Shown here: piece after piece, positions 20,975 through 32,300 of the stretch
Layout: each line of letters opens with the position of its first letter
Numbering within the stretch: the first letter of the stretch is position 1
NCBI RefSeq assembly: GCF_001424185.1
Contig: NZ_LMOM01000002.1
Span: forward strand, 133 to 64,132
Source: Deinococcus sp. Leaf326
GTDB taxonomy: Bacteria; Deinococcota; Deinococci; Deinococcales; Deinococcaceae
Length of the DNA stretch: 64,000 bases
Reading direction: 5' to 3'
Made by a program: the position numbers and the translations under genes
Notes under the pieces: generated by a model
What the model was told of the DNA's origin: nothing
The model's input: the letters and a program-made list of their open reading frames with translations, nothing else
Databases searched by the model: none

Positions 20975-22882
20975 TTAGCCGGCGTCATCGCCGCCGGTCT
21001 GGGGTGTCCAGCCCCGCACGCACAGCAGGGCGCGCGAGCAGCGCCCCCGGAACGTCAGGGTGTAGGTGGGGGCGACTGGCACCGGCACCACGTAGGGGTG
21101 CCAGCCGCGCGCCGTGTCCGCGTTGTGGCCGAGTTTCGAGAGGAGGATGGGTTGGCCGTTGACCGTGAGGGTGTCTACCCCTGACTGCAGCTTGAGTCGC
21201 AGCAGCAACGCCGCGCCGCGCACCTGCCCAGGGAGGAGTGGGGGCAGGGCAAAGGTCAGCGCGAGGGGGCCGCCTGTGGCGGCCCGGTCGTCCAGCTCCT
21301 CGGGCCACTGCGCAGGCGGGTAGAGGACGCGTTTGGCGACCGCTCGGCGCACATCGCGCCCGCCCACCGTCGCCGTGACTGGCAGCAGCAGCGGCGGGGC
21401 GGGGCGGGCCAGGGGTTCGTCGTGCAGCACGGGTGCCGCTATGTCGGCCAGGGTGAGGCGCAGTGGGGCAGTGGGTGCGCTGGGGGGCAGGGTGGCCGGG
21501 CGTTTGCCGGGCCGCTCCCGCCACGTCCAGTGGTCCGGGCTGCCGGGTGGGGCGCCCTTCTTGTAGCTGTCGCGCCACGCCTCATGCATCACCAGGGCGC
21601 GCCCCTCCCCGGCGCAGCGGGCCCAGGCCCAGTGGGCGGGCCAGGAATTCGAGAAGCTACCAACCGGCGAGAAGCCCCGGAAGGCCCCCAGCTCTGTCCG
21701 CAGCACCTCGGCCTCGAACACGGTCAGCGGGCAGGTCTGCGCGCTCCCGTCCTGCCGCACCGCGGTCACCGTGTCGGCACTGGCGTGGAGCACGAGCACC
21801 GTGTCCCAGTTCGTGACGGCGCCCTGAGCATCACGGGTGGGCACGTCCCGTAAGGCCGCCCAGGTGCCGCCGCTGAACGTCTGCCCGAAGGCCGTCAGGA
21901 TGTCCCCCTGGCCGAGCCGCTGCGGGCTGTCGGTGCGCGGTCCCTCCACCCGCACCTGCCCCCCGGCGGCCACGAAGCGCGGGCCCGGTTCTGGCGGCGC
22001 CTCGGGCCACTCCGGGCGGACCGTGTCCCGCAGGAGCAGGGCCCCGTCGCCGAGTTGCCGGGTGACGTAGTACCGCACCGCGCCGCGCAGCAGGACCGGC
22101 ACGGCGTCCTCGGGGCGTCTGGCCTGAGCCTGACGCTCCAGGGTGGCGATGGGCACCCAGAGGTCCACCCAGGTGTATTGCACCTGCCCGCCCGTGACCT
22201 CCTGCCGGCGCACCTGGAACACCTCGGTGCGGTAGTCGTCCCCGGTGTTGCGCCAGCCCACGCCCACGTCCCCGTCCAGGCGCACGTCCTCGTACAGCGC
22301 CATGATCACGGTGTCCACGAGGGTGAACAGGTCGTCCGGGTCGGTGTTCCAGCGGCGCAGGACGGCACGCCGGTATGCGACCCCAGTGCGGGTCATCGGC
22401 GCGTCCACCGTGCCCAGGTTGGTCTGCCAGCGCCAATCGGAGGCGGTGACGGGGCGAGTGTCGGTGCGCAGGTCGGCCTCGCTCCGGGTGCCGTCGTAGT
22501 GCCGGACCTCCTCGTAATGCCGCCGGGTATCCTGCCCGGCGGCGCGCTCGTCCACTTCCACCGCGCCGCCGTTGGTGTAGATCCAGTCGGTCACGACCAG
22601 CTCGCTGCCGTCCGGTTGGGGATAGCGGGTGACCGGGGGACGCTCACGGCGCCGGGCCGCCGTGTGCTCCAGCGCCAGCGCGGGCGGGTCCAGGTCGGGG
22701 GCCAGGGTGTCGGAGAGCTGGAGGCGGCGCAGGGTGCGCGCGTCGTGGTCAATGGCCCAGAGACCACTGAGGTCCTGCGGCCGGCCGTCGTCGAGGACCA
22801 CGGTGGTCTGGGCGGCCGGGGCTGGGCCGGACTCGCCGCCGAACACGCCGCCGGTGTCGGTGCGGGGGAGGTGCAGGCTCAC
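20975..22882 (-). CDS. Large phage tail protein, 635 residues
   Basis: The protein has no membrane or coiled-coil part and is rich in Trp, Tyr and beta-prone segments. An upstream half with charged repeats (Arg-Arg-His-Tyr-Glu-Glu-Val-Arg-His-Tyr-Asp) is followed by smaller domains separated by Pro-rich linkers, ending in Cys-Val-Arg-Gly-Trp. It lies directly downstream of the hub gene in the tail-tip cluster. It overlaps the 109-residue gene by 4 bases. Probable distal tail or fibre component. Confidence 0.5.
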   Translation of the reverse strand: MSLHLPRTDTGGVFGGESGPAPAAQTTVVLDDGRPQDLSGLWAIDHDARTLRRLQLSDTLAPDLDPPALALEHTAARRRERPPVTRYPQPDGSELVVTDWIYTNGGAVEVDERAAGQDTRRHYEEVRHYDGTRSEADLRTDTRPVTASDWRWQTNLGTVDAPMTRTGVAYRRAVLRRWNTDPDDLFTLVDTVIMALYEDVRLDGDVGVGWRNTGDDYRTEVFQVRRQEVTGGQVQYTWVDLWVPIATLERQAQARRPEDAVPVLLRGAVRYYVTRQLGDGALLLRDTVRPEWPEAPPEPGPRFVAAGGQVRVEGPRTDSPQRLGQGDILTAFGQTFSGGTWAALRDVPTRDAQGAVTNWDTVLVLHASADTVTAVRQDGSAQTCPLTVFEAEVLRTELGAFRGFSPVGSFSNSWPAHWAWARCAGEGRALVMHEAWRDSYKKGAPPGSPDHWTWRERPGKRPATLPPSAPTAPLRLTLADIAAPVLHDEPLARPAPPLLLPVTATVGGRDVRRAVAKRVLYPPAQWPEELDDRAATGGPLALTFALPPLLPGQVRGAALLLRLKLQSGVDTLTVNGQPILLSKLGHNADTARGWHPYVVPVPVAPTYTLTFRGRCSRALLCVRGWTPQTGGDDAG

Positions 22883-23208
22883 GACTCACCGCCCCCACTG
22901 GTGATTAGGCCCCAGAAACCGGGGCGCTGGGGGGAGTCGAAGGAGGGCACAGGCACGGCCAACGGGTCGTCATCGGTGGGCCGGATCTCGCTGCGGGCCT
23001 GCCGGGTGGCCCCGGTGCTGACCCCGCTCGCCGTCACCACGATGGCCTGCCCGGGTCGGGGGTGGTGCCCTGGGCGCAGGCGCACCGGTCCCTGGGCGGT
23101 CAGGGCGGTGCGTCCGGCGAGTCCGGTCACCCGGCGCTCTTCCCAGCCTTCGGTCTGACACCCGCAGTCGCAGCACCGCCCCAGCAGGCGCATCAGACAA
23201 TTCGCCAT
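22879..23208 (-). CDS. Small Cys-containing phage protein, 109 residues
   Basis: The N-terminus carries a cysteine cluster (Cys-Leu-Met-Arg-Leu-Leu-Gly-Arg-Cys-Cys-Asp-Cys-Gly-Cys) that could bind metal, followed by a small beta-rich core and a Pro-rich tail. It overlaps both neighbours (4 and 16 bases). It sits between hub and tail-tip genes; function unknown. Confidence 0.45.
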   Translation of the reverse strand: MANCLMRLLGRCCDCGCQTEGWEERRVTGLAGRTALTAQGPVRLRPGHHPRPGQAIVVTASGVSTGATRQARSEIRPTDDDPLAVPVPSFDSPQRPGFWGLITSGGGES

Positions 23209-23384
23209 GCGCCCCCCTGGACCTGCACCACGGTCACCACGCTGCCCCGTGAGGCCCGGCCGGTGCGGTCCTGGGCCACCACCGGCCCGATGCTGGGCAC
23301 ACTGACCTGAAACGTCCTGCCGCTGAGCTGTCCGGTCACGCGGCCGTCACGCGCGGCCGGCTCTTTCGTGTCGCTCTTACACAC
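23193..23384 (-). CDS. Small phage protein, 63 residues
   Basis: ATG 23384 overlaps the hub gene's stop by 8 bases and its own stop overlaps the next gene by 16 bases. The dense overlaps are typical of this operon and support a real gene. The product is basic and beta-prone, ending Gly-Gly-Ala-Trp-Arg-Ile-Val. Function unknown. Confidence 0.4.
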   Translation of the reverse strand: MCKSDTKEPAARDGRVTGQLSGRTFQVSVPSIGPVVAQDRTGRASRGSVVTVVQVQGGAWRIV

Positions 23385-25605
23385 TGCTCGCCTCCTCCAC
23401 CGTGATGGTGGCCCGCACGCTGCCTGCCGAGCCGGACAAGTTGAAGTCCTTGACCCGCGTGCCCACCTCGACGCGGGGCGGCGCGGCCACCTCGTACCGG
23501 GTGCGCTGGGCGGGCTGCGCGCGGCGGATGCTCGACACGATGTTGTCCAGCCAGCTCAGCTCCAGGCTCGTCGCCCAGGGCGCGCTACGCGTTACCGCCA
23601 CTGCCCGGCCACCCGGTGAGAACTCGGCGCTGATCGCCTCATCGTAGGGCTCGCCGGGTTCCACGTCGTTATCCTCGCCGTCCTCGTCGTCGGGCAACTC
23701 CTCGGGCTCAGGGGCGCGCTCCGGACCCTGTTCGGTCAGCTCGTCCACCAGCGTCTCGGTCTTGCGCCGCCGCTCCGGGTCAGCCGGCTCGCCGTCCTCG
23801 TACATTGGCCACAGGCTCTGGCGTGAGCGGGTGACGGTGCGTTTCCACTGCTCCGCGCCAATGTTCGTCCACTCCTCGACCTCAACCTCCTGCACGCGCG
23901 TCACCCACACGTCGATGCTCCGGCCGTCCTCACTCTGCGAGGTGTGCCACTCGCCCAGCTTGTCCGAGGTCGTGACCTTGCGGCGCAGCCAGCCCTCGGC
24001 GTGCCACTCCTGGGTGATGCGGGTGACCTCGGCGTCGGCCAGCACCCGGCGCACCGGCTCGGCGTAGGCACTGGCCCGCGTGATCTGTTCAGTGAGTGCC
24101 TGCGGGTACAGGCCGTCTCCGTAGGTGTAACTGGTCGCGCGTTCCTCGGTGAGTTGCCAGACCTCGGCGACATAGCCGAACTGCCCGCCGGAGTAGATCA
24201 GGTCCCCGGTTGGCACCATCGCATGCGTGGTGGATTCCTCGCGCCGGAGCAGGCCGTCTTCCTTGACCTTCTTCCAGGTCGTGCGGCTCTCTAGACGCTG
24301 CCGCCCATCGGCGCCGTACCCCTGCACGGTGGTTTCGCCACTGAACGTGGCGTCCCGCAAGGCCCCGAAGTCTGAAGGGTCGGTGACGTTGCCGTCCTCG
24401 TCGCGCTCGGGCGGCAGTGGCGCGAGGCGTTTGCGGGTGCTGGCCCCAGTCAGCGTCACCTTGCGCGGCAACTGGCGGTTGCCGTTGCCGGTCGCCGCCT
24501 CCGGGTTGACCTGCTCGATGCTCAGCCCCGTCAGCAGGTCGCTGGGCAGCTCCAGCAGGCCAGGCGTCTTGGTGGCCTCCTCGAGCGCCTCGCCCGGCCC
24601 GATGTAGGCCCGCCCGAACTTGATGACGACCTGCCAGCCGATGGGGCTGAGCAGCTCGTCGAGGACCTGGACCGGGGTTTTCCCCTTGACCTGAAACGAG
24701 GTGCCGACCAGGATGCCGCCGTTGAACGGTACGCCCGTGTCGTCGCTCGCCCAGAAGAAGTCGCCGCTGTAGGGCAGTGGGCCGCCCAGGACGAACGGCA
24801 GGCCCAGGGCGCCTAGCGCGAGCTGGATCACCGACTGCACCGGCACATGCCGGCGGTCAGGTGGGGGCTTGACCTGCCGCTGGAGCCCGCGCAATTGGCG
24901 CCGCAGGATCTTGCGGGTGGCCGGATCTTTCGTGGCGTCGAGGCGCTTCTGTACGGCCTTTTCCGCCGCAGCCTGGCGCTGCCGGGCCTCCCGCTGGGCG
25001 AGCGCATCATTTCTGGCCTTGATCGCGCGCTGCTCGTTGGTCAGATCGTTTTCTCTCTCCCAGAGGAGATATTCCTCGGTGAATGGGTCGGCTAGGGTGC
25101 CGTCCTCCTCGGTGTCGGCCGCGCTCAGGTCCGCCGAAGTGGCCTGGGTCGTCCAGCCAGTTGGCGTCTTGGTGTAGGTATAGGCCAGCGCCCCGAACGG
25201 CCCATAGGTCTGCCGGTAGACTTGCTCGCCCTTGCGCACCGCCACGGTCAGCAGTAGCTCGCCGGAGAGGCCCACCCGACCGCGCAGGGTGGCGTCCAGA
25301 CGGGCAGCGGCCTCAGCCTCGCGCAGATTCACCGAGTAGTTCGCCGCCTCCTGCGGTAGGCCCAGGTGCGTCACCACGTAGGCCGCGCTGCCCACGCCGT
25401 CCGGCAGGGGCGGTAGGGGGATGGTGTTGGGGTCGAGCGTGGTCGCCGAGACGTAGACGCCGCTAAAGGCCCGGACGCGCGCCGTGGTGGCCGTGACGAC
25501 CGGCCCGGAAAAAGCCCGCTGCACCGTGGCGGTGACGACCGGGCCGCTGAAGACGCGGGTCTTGGGCGCCCTGCGGCCCCGGCCGCCCAGGATCAGCACG
25601 GGCAT
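23377..25605 (-). CDS. Tail hub/baseplate-like protein, 742 residues
   Basis: The N-terminus holds three copies of a repeat of about 14-16 residues (Phe-Ser-Gly-Pro-Val-Val-Thr-Ala-Thr in the first two, Phe-Ser-Gly-Val-Tyr-Val-Ser-Ala-Thr in the third). A charged helical stretch at about 180-240 follows, then the main body with Gly-Tyr and Trp-rich strands and an acidic linker (Asp-Asp-Glu-Asp-Gly-Glu-Asp) near 640. Position (third gene after the tape measure) and size fit the tail hub or tail-associated protein of siphophages. No lysozyme motif was recognised. Confidence 0.55.
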   Translation of the reverse strand: MPVLILGGRGRRAPKTRVFSGPVVTATVQRAFSGPVVTATTARVRAFSGVYVSATTLDPNTIPLPPLPDGVGSAAYVVTHLGLPQEAANYSVNLREAEAAARLDATLRGRVGLSGELLLTVAVRKGEQVYRQTYGPFGALAYTYTKTPTGWTTQATSADLSAADTEEDGTLADPFTEEYLLWERENDLTNEQRAIKARNDALAQREARQRQAAAEKAVQKRLDATKDPATRKILRRQLRGLQRQVKPPPDRRHVPVQSVIQLALGALGLPFVLGGPLPYSGDFFWASDDTGVPFNGGILVGTSFQVKGKTPVQVLDELLSPIGWQVVIKFGRAYIGPGEALEEATKTPGLLELPSDLLTGLSIEQVNPEAATGNGNRQLPRKVTLTGASTRKRLAPLPPERDEDGNVTDPSDFGALRDATFSGETTVQGYGADGRQRLESRTTWKKVKEDGLLRREESTTHAMVPTGDLIYSGGQFGYVAEVWQLTEERATSYTYGDGLYPQALTEQITRASAYAEPVRRVLADAEVTRITQEWHAEGWLRRKVTTSDKLGEWHTSQSEDGRSIDVWVTRVQEVEVEEWTNIGAEQWKRTVTRSRQSLWPMYEDGEPADPERRRKTETLVDELTEQGPERAPEPEELPDDEDGEDNDVEPGEPYDEAISAEFSPGGRAVAVTRSAPWATSLELSWLDNIVSSIRRAQPAQRTRYEVAAPPRVEVGTRVKDFNLSGSAGSVRATITVEEASSV

Positions 25606-25608
25606 GGG

Positions 25609-25974
25609 TCACGCCTCCAGGTCGTAGGCGATACCGGGCTGGGCCATCAGGGGGCGGCTGCTCAGTTCGGCGTCTGGGGGCACGGCCAGGGTCAGGGTCA
25701 CGGTGCCCTCGGCGCCGGGCGCGAGATCGCCCAGGGAGAGCGGGGCGGCGCGGCTGAAGCTCTGGCTCCCGGTCATGCCGCTGATCCAGTCTTCGAGATC
25801 CACTGCCCCAACGGGTCTGACCGTCAGCACAGCGTCCTCGGCTGGCGCGTCGCCGACGTTGCGGTAAACCCAGGTGAGGCTTTTCTGCGCGCCCGGCTTG
25901 ACGTTCCCGAAGGGCACCTGCCCAGACAGCAGTGTCACGCCGTCCGGGGCGTACCAGTTGATTTGTGCGGCCAT
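25609..25974 (-). CDS. Minor tail protein, 121 residues
   Basis: ATG 25974 shares bases with the stop of the preceding gene (TGATG). The protein is beta-rich with a Met-Ala-Ala-Gln-Ile-Asn-Trp-Tyr start, resembling a single Ig-like or distal-tail-type beta domain. A longer upstream frame is rejected as out of context. It links the tape-measure region to the hub gene. Confidence 0.5.
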   Translation of the reverse strand: MAAQINWYAPDGVTLLSGQVPFGNVKPGAQKSLTWVYRNVGDAPAEDAVLTVRPVGAVDLEDWISGMTGSQSFSRAAPLSLGDLAPGAEGTVTLTLAVPPDAELSSRPLMAQPGIAYDLEA

Positions 25975-26369
25975 CAGGGCTCCTCCTGCATGAGCTTGAG
26001 CGAATAGGTGTAGAGCAGTCGGCCGGTGCCGGGCACCTCCACGAACACCGGCCGCTCGGTGAGCACCCCGGTCCAGACCCGCTCGGCCTCGGGATCGCTG
26101 AGGGTCTCGCGGATCGTCACGGGCTGCCGGGCCGCATACGCCGCCTCCACCGCTTTTTTGATGGTCAGAGGCACGGCGTAGGTGTCCGGTGGCGCGAGTT
26201 CGACACGCCACCCACCACGCTGATCGGCCTGATAACGGCGGGTGGCGCCACTCAGCAAGACGACCTCCTCCTCGGCCCAGATCGGATCGAGGGTCAGGCT
26301 GCTGCCGGGGGGAACGGTCTCAGGGGCGAGAGCGATGCCCTGAATACTCAGGGCTTCGTCGAGAATCAT
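25974..26369 (-). CDS. Distal tail-region protein, 131 residues
   Basis: The gene directly follows the tape measure, overlapping it by one base. In siphophages this position usually holds a distal tail or tail-tip adaptor. The protein is beta-rich with short helices (Ile-Lys-Lys-Ala-Val-Glu-Ala-Ala-Tyr-Ala-Ala-Arg). No signature motif is visible, so the role is inferred from position. Confidence 0.5.
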   Translation of the reverse strand: MILDEALSIQGIALAPETVPPGSSLTLDPIWAEEEVVLLSGATRRYQADQRGGWRVELAPPDTYAVPLTIKKAVEAAYAARQPVTIRETLSDPEAERVWTGVLTERPVFVEVPGTGRLLYTYSLKLMQEEP

Positions 26370-29300
26370 CAGCAGTCACCTGTCCCAATGAGGTCGCCGC
26401 GCCGCTGGGCTTCGGCCATGATGTCGTCGTAGAGCGCGCGGGCGTCCTGCCCCGGCTGCGTCGTGATGTTGATGCCGCCCCAGCTGTGGTTGACCGTGAC
26501 GTGCTTGCTGTTGTCCACCTTCTGCGCAGGCGGCGGCGTGGTGGTCGGTGCCTGATAGGGCCGCAGCGCTTCCTGGGTGGCCACGCGCACCGCTTCGACC
26601 AGTCCAGCGCCGTACCTCTGCGCGAGCTGCGTCTCCAGGGCCTGCTGCTGCGCTTCGGAGCGTGGGGCGATCCGGGGGTCGGTGCTCCCACCGGTCGCCT
26701 CCCGGACGGCCTTGCTGTACTGATTGCCCGCTTCGGCCAGAGACTGTTTGACAGCCCCCTTCAGGCCCGCCGTTGCCTGCGCCAGTTCGTCGCGGGCGGC
26801 CTGGCGGCGTGCGCGCTCCTCTGGACTCAGGCTCGACTCGGCAGCGCCCTTCAGACCACCCAGCAGATCGTCGACCTTCTGGCCGAAGAGTTGAACACCG
26901 CCCACGAAGGTCACCGTCGCCTCGGCCTCGGCCTTCGCGGCGTCCGCCCTCTGCTGGATTCGGTCAACCTCACGGTCCCCCTCGATCCCCAGCCGGTCCA
27001 CCTGATCGGCCAGACTGCGGACGGTCGGCTCATCGCGCAGGTTCACCGTGACGCCGTTCTTGCCGAGCAATTCGGCCTGCTTCTTATAACGTTCCTCCTG
27101 CTCGGCAAGGGTCCGGGTCGCCGTGGCAATGGCGGCCACATCCCCCGAGCGCAGCGCGTCCTGCAAGCCGGCGATGGCGGTCTGTCGCCGCCGCTCGATG
27201 GCATAAAACCGGTCGAGTTCGAGGTTCGGATTGATTCGCGCGCCCTCTCCCTCTCCGTCCACCGCCTTGCGCAGGCTCGCGCCCGCGTCCTGCACGGACT
27301 TCATCTTGTTGATGACGTCCTGGTAGGCGTCGCTGATCTTCTGGATGGCCGACCGCTGCCCAGCGAGCGCCGAGGTCAGGCCCTCGGTCGCCGATTTCAC
27401 GGCGCCGGGGTTGCCGCGCGCCACGGCGTCGGCGTACTCACGCTCGGCCTGAGCGACCCGGAGCCTCGCGGCCGCGAGAGCGTCCTGCGCCGAGACCAGG
27501 GACCGCGCCTCGGCCGAGCCGCCCGCCATCTCGGCGCGCAACCCGCTCTGGGCCACGGTGAGGTCTTCGAGCACGGTGCGCCGGGCACGCTGGGCCGCCT
27601 CGACCTGGCGCTCCCCCTCGGCGACTTCACCCAGCAGCTCGATCTGCTGACTCAGCAACCCGGCACGGTCCTCCGGACTGGCGCCCGACGAGGACTGAAG
27701 CAGGCTCCGGGTGAGTTCGAGGCGCTCCTGGCTGGCACTCAGGGCACGCTCGGCGCTGGCCACTTCGTCGTCGGCCAGATCGCCGATAACGGCCTCGACG
27801 TCGCGCTGCTTCTGGGTGGCGCCGAGTAGATCCTGCGCCGCTTTGATCTGCGCGCGGGCGTACTCGCGCTGGGCGCTCCGGAGGCTTTCGAGCTGCCCCA
27901 GAACTTCCTTTTGCGATGACGCACTGGCCTTCTGGGCAGAGACGTTGGCTTGGAGCACCGCCGTCTCTGCCGACACCAGCGCCACGCGGGCGTTGGCCTG
28001 ACCCGTCAGGGCCTCCTCGACCTGCGCGCGGCCACTGGCCACCGACAGGGCCGCATTGGCCACCACGAGTTCGCGCTGGGCCGTCTCCAGTTTGAGCTGG
28101 GCCTGGGCTTGCTCGTCCTCGCCCAGCCCCATCAGGGCCAGCGACGCCGCCCCCTGGGCCTGGAGCAGTTGCAGGCGCGTGCGCTCCTGCGTGATCGGCG
28201 CCTGGATCAGCCGGTTGCGGGCTTCGAGCACCGCCACCTGCGCGCGGATCGCCTCGGTCTCGGCCTGCCGCTGCTCCGAAGGATTGCCCTCCTGGCGCAT
28301 GACCGCGAGCCGCTGCCGGGCGATGTCTTCGGCTTCCTGCGCCAGTCGCAGGCCCTCCTGGGCCTGGACCGTCTCCTCCTGGCTCAGGCCCAGCAGCGTG
28401 GTCCGGAGCTGGCGCTGGGCCGCCTGGAGGCCGAACCGTTCCTGCTCAATACTCAGGGGCGCCAGTGCGGCGGCCACCTCCAGGTCATGGATCTGACTCA
28501 GGAGGTTGGCGCGCTCGGCCAGCAACTTGTTGTACTCCTCCTCAGATTTGACATTGGACACCTGCCCATCGAGCGCAGATAGGCGCCCATAGGCGTTCTC
28601 GATACCCCGCTGGCGGGCCTGGGCGGCAGCGGCATCACTCCTGGCCACCTTCTCGGCCAGTTTGCTCTCCGCGTCCACCCGGTCGAGGACGCTCTGGGTC
28701 AGCGCGCGGGCGTGCTCCAGTTCCTCGCGCTGGCGGGTCGCCAGATCCTTCTGGAGGACAGCACGCTCGCGGCGCAGGTCTAGGATCTGGCGCTCGTGTC
28801 CCCCCTGGGCCGCGAGGGAGGCGATCTCACTGCTGAGGTCCGCGACCCGCTGCCGGTCGCTGGTGTTGAGCAGTTCCAGCGACCGGGCGCGGTCCCGGTC
28901 GGAGGCCGCCAGTTCGAGCCCGCTCTGGAGTTCCTCGCGTGAGAAGGAGGCGGCCTCCTTCTCGTAGGCCCGGCGCTCGCCCGCCAGGCGCAGCAGCTCG
29001 TCCTCGTTCTCGCGGAGGTGCTGGGCGGCAGCCTCCTGCTCCTCACTGCCCTCGGCGGCGTTGTGCCTGCGGGCCTCCCAGTAGACGCCATCCGCCGCCA
29101 GAACGCGCTCGTAGCCGTCCAGGGTCAGTCGCCCCAAGTCCAGCTCGCGTTTGCTCAGGCTCAGGTGGGCTGACTGCGCCTTGTCCGCACGCTCGCGGTA
29201 GTACCGCGTCTCGGCAGCGGTCTGGGCCTGGGTACGCTGTGCCGTCGCTCGGGTCACGAGGTCGGTCAGTTCCCCCTGCCTGCGGGTGAAATCAGCCGTG

Positions 29301-32300
29301 TCCTCGGTGGTCGGGGTGGCCACCTTCCCGTAGGCCTTCCGCAGGTCGGTGAGCTGCTTCTGGGCGCCCTTGATGACGGTATCGAACGGTCCCGCCGCGC
29401 TCTTCCGGGCCGCTTCGAGCGGGGTCTGGGCGATCTCGGCGAGCTGGGTCCGGAGATCGGTCGCCTGGACCCGCGACTCGCTCAGGCGGTCGCGGAAGTC
29501 GCGGGCGTTCTCGACCATCTGGCCGGTCACACCTTCGATGGCCTTGTCGAGCGCGTCGGCCAGCGGGGCGTTCCCATCCGCGAGGGCCAGCGCCCGGCGA
29601 GCTTCGAGGCGGGCCTTGATGCTCGTCAGCTCGGCGCCCGTCGCCTTCCCGATGTTGGCCAGCACGCGGTCGAGGCCACGCTGTTCCAATCGGGCGACGG
29701 CCTCGTTTTCGCGTTCCTTCTGGCCGATCACGGCGTCGGAGACCTGGGTCCGGGTCTCGATCTCCAGCGCCCGGAGAGCCGCGCCGTACTTCTCGCGGGC
29801 AGCGAGTTCGAGGGCACCCCGCTGGTTTCCGCTCTCGCGTGATGCACGCATTTCCTCGGCGTAGTCCTGGGCGAGCTGGGAGGTTTTGATCCTGCTGCTC
29901 GCCTCGGCGATTTCGCGCTGCTGCTCGACGATCTGGTCACCGTAGCGGCGCTCGGCGGCGAGGCGGCCCGCGTTCCCGTCCGCACGGTTCAGGGCCGCGT
30001 TCCGGGACTGAACGAGCGCGGCCAGCCCCGCTTCCGCGACCTGCACCTGGGTCTGCGAAGCGGCGATCTCTGCGTCCAGCACGCGTTTGTGGCGCTCGCG
30101 CTCCAGCTCTTCGAGGTCGTCGTTCGCCTTTCTGCGGGCCAGCTCGATCTTGTCGTCACGCTCCCCTTCCAGACGGACGACCTCGTCGTTCAGGGCCTTC
30201 CGCTGGGTGGGGTTCAGGCCCGAAGCGTCGGCGTTCTGCTGCGCCTCGGCGATGCGGCGGGCGTATTCGTCCTTCAGGCGCGTGGTTTCGAGGGTCAACT
30301 CGGCCTCGCGCCGCTTCCTTCCCTCCTTGATGAGCGCGTTCTGCCCATCCTGGATCTCGCGCTGGCCCTGGAGAGCAGTCCGCTTGTTTTCCTCGACTTG
30401 GCGGGTCACGAGGTCGGGAACCACTCGACCCTCGGCCGTGTCGAGGGCCGAGGTCAGCAGCTTGCCCTGAGCAGCGGTGATTTCGCCCTTCTTGACGGCC
30501 TTTGCGATGTCCTTCTCGAACTTTTCGAAGCCTTTGCGGGCCTGCTCCAATTGGCGTTGGAACTCGGTGGTCTTGGTTTCGCCGAACTGCTGCCCCAGCT
30601 CGCGCAGGCTGGCCTGGAGGCTTGCGTAAGCCTCGTCCTGATCCTGGGTGCTCTTCACGTCGCCGCTCTTGGCGGCCTTCGCCTTCAGGATCGCGGCAGC
30701 CTGGGCATTCATGGACGCGATGACCCGGTTGTTCATGTCGACCTGGCGCTGGAGATTGGCCAGTTCCTGGGGGTCGGTCGTCGTTTTGCGCTTCTCGACG
30801 ATCCGGGCATTGCTCTGGATCGCGTTGTCACGGATGCGGAGCAGCCCGGCATATTTCTCGCCGCCCTGAGCCAGGGCAGTGGCGTACTTCTCCTCGGCCT
30901 TTTTCGTGATGCCCGAGAGATCGTTGGCGAGCTGGGTCGAGGCTTCCTCAGCCGTCTCCTTGCTGATCCCCAGGATGGCGCGCATGATTTTGCCGTCCAG
31001 ATCGTTGGTTTTGGCCTGATTGAGGAAGGCGAGCTGAATGTTCTCGCCGATGGTCCCCTTGCCCTCGCCGAGATCCACTGCGTTGATCTGGAGCCCGATG
31101 GTCACGCCGATGGCCGCCGCCCCGAGGATGTTGAGTCCGGCCTTCAGGGCGCCCACCTGCGCGAGCGCCGTGGCCGCGTTCTGCTTCAGGAACACGAGCT
31201 GGGCGTTGTAAACCGCCATGCCGCCCGCCCCGGCGGTACCCGCAGCAGCCGTGCCGAACAGCTGGGCGTTGACCCCCATGACGTTGGCCCGCACCAGCAG
31301 CAATCCCTTGACCAAGAAGAACGCCGAGCCCCCGACGATGAGCAACTTCGCGCTGATGTCCTTGAGGGGGGTCGGGAGCTGGTTGAACACGTCCAGGGCG
31401 CCCGTGAAGCCCCTGACGAGCTGCGCGAGCGGCCCGATGAACGCCTTGCCGAACGCGATCTGGAAGCGCTGGGCTTCGATGCTCAGGTCGCTGAAGCCCC
31501 CGCCCAGGCCCGCCTGGAGGGTAGGCAGGTTGGCCAGTTCTTCCTCGGTCTCGGCGATCACGAGGTTCGTGGCCGCCTGAGCCTTCTGGTACTTGTCGAG
31601 CTTGTTCGCGCTGACGTCGATGGTTTTGCCGTACTGGTAGTAGAAATCCGAGAGGTTCCCGGCGATACCAATGGAATTTAGAAAGGCGCTGTTCTGGCTC
31701 TGGATGGCGTCGGCGAAGATCTGGACCCCGTCCGCCGAGCTGCGACCACGGGCGATAGCCGAGGCCCCGGCACGCTCCAACACCGTGTAGGCCTGTTCCA
31801 AGTTGAAGCCGTTGCGCAGCAGCACCTGGATGGACTCCTGGGCCTGCGAGGGCATGATCTTGAGCCGCTCCACCAGCCGGTTGACGACCTTCGCGCCCTC
31901 GTCCATCGTGATGTTCTGCCGGCGCAGCTGCGACTCGAACAGCAGGCTGCTCACCCGCGCCGCGTCGCTGAATTTCGCCATCTGGGCGAGCCCGTTGACC
32001 GGTCCCTGAAACGCGCGGAACTCGTCGAGCGCGCCGCCGACGCCGAGCTTGACCTGCGAGGCCAGCCCGAGCCTGCTCATCTGCCCGTTGGCACCCGCGA
32101 TGGTGCGCTCGGCCTGCGCGGCCGCGAGGGAGAGCTGCCGCAGTTCCTTGCTGCCCGCCGGCAGCCCCTGGGCCAGCAGCTGCGCCTGGTTTTTCAGCGC
32201 GGCCATCTTGGTGGTCAGGGCCACGACCTCGGCCTGGGTGGCCGGGCCAGTCCCGGAGATGAACTGGGCGCGCACCGTCGTGATCTGGTTGCCGATGTCC

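Noticed and set aside
30089..31681. 530-residue plus-strand reading frame
   Set aside because: Antisense to the tape measure gene; open only because of biased GC3 composition.
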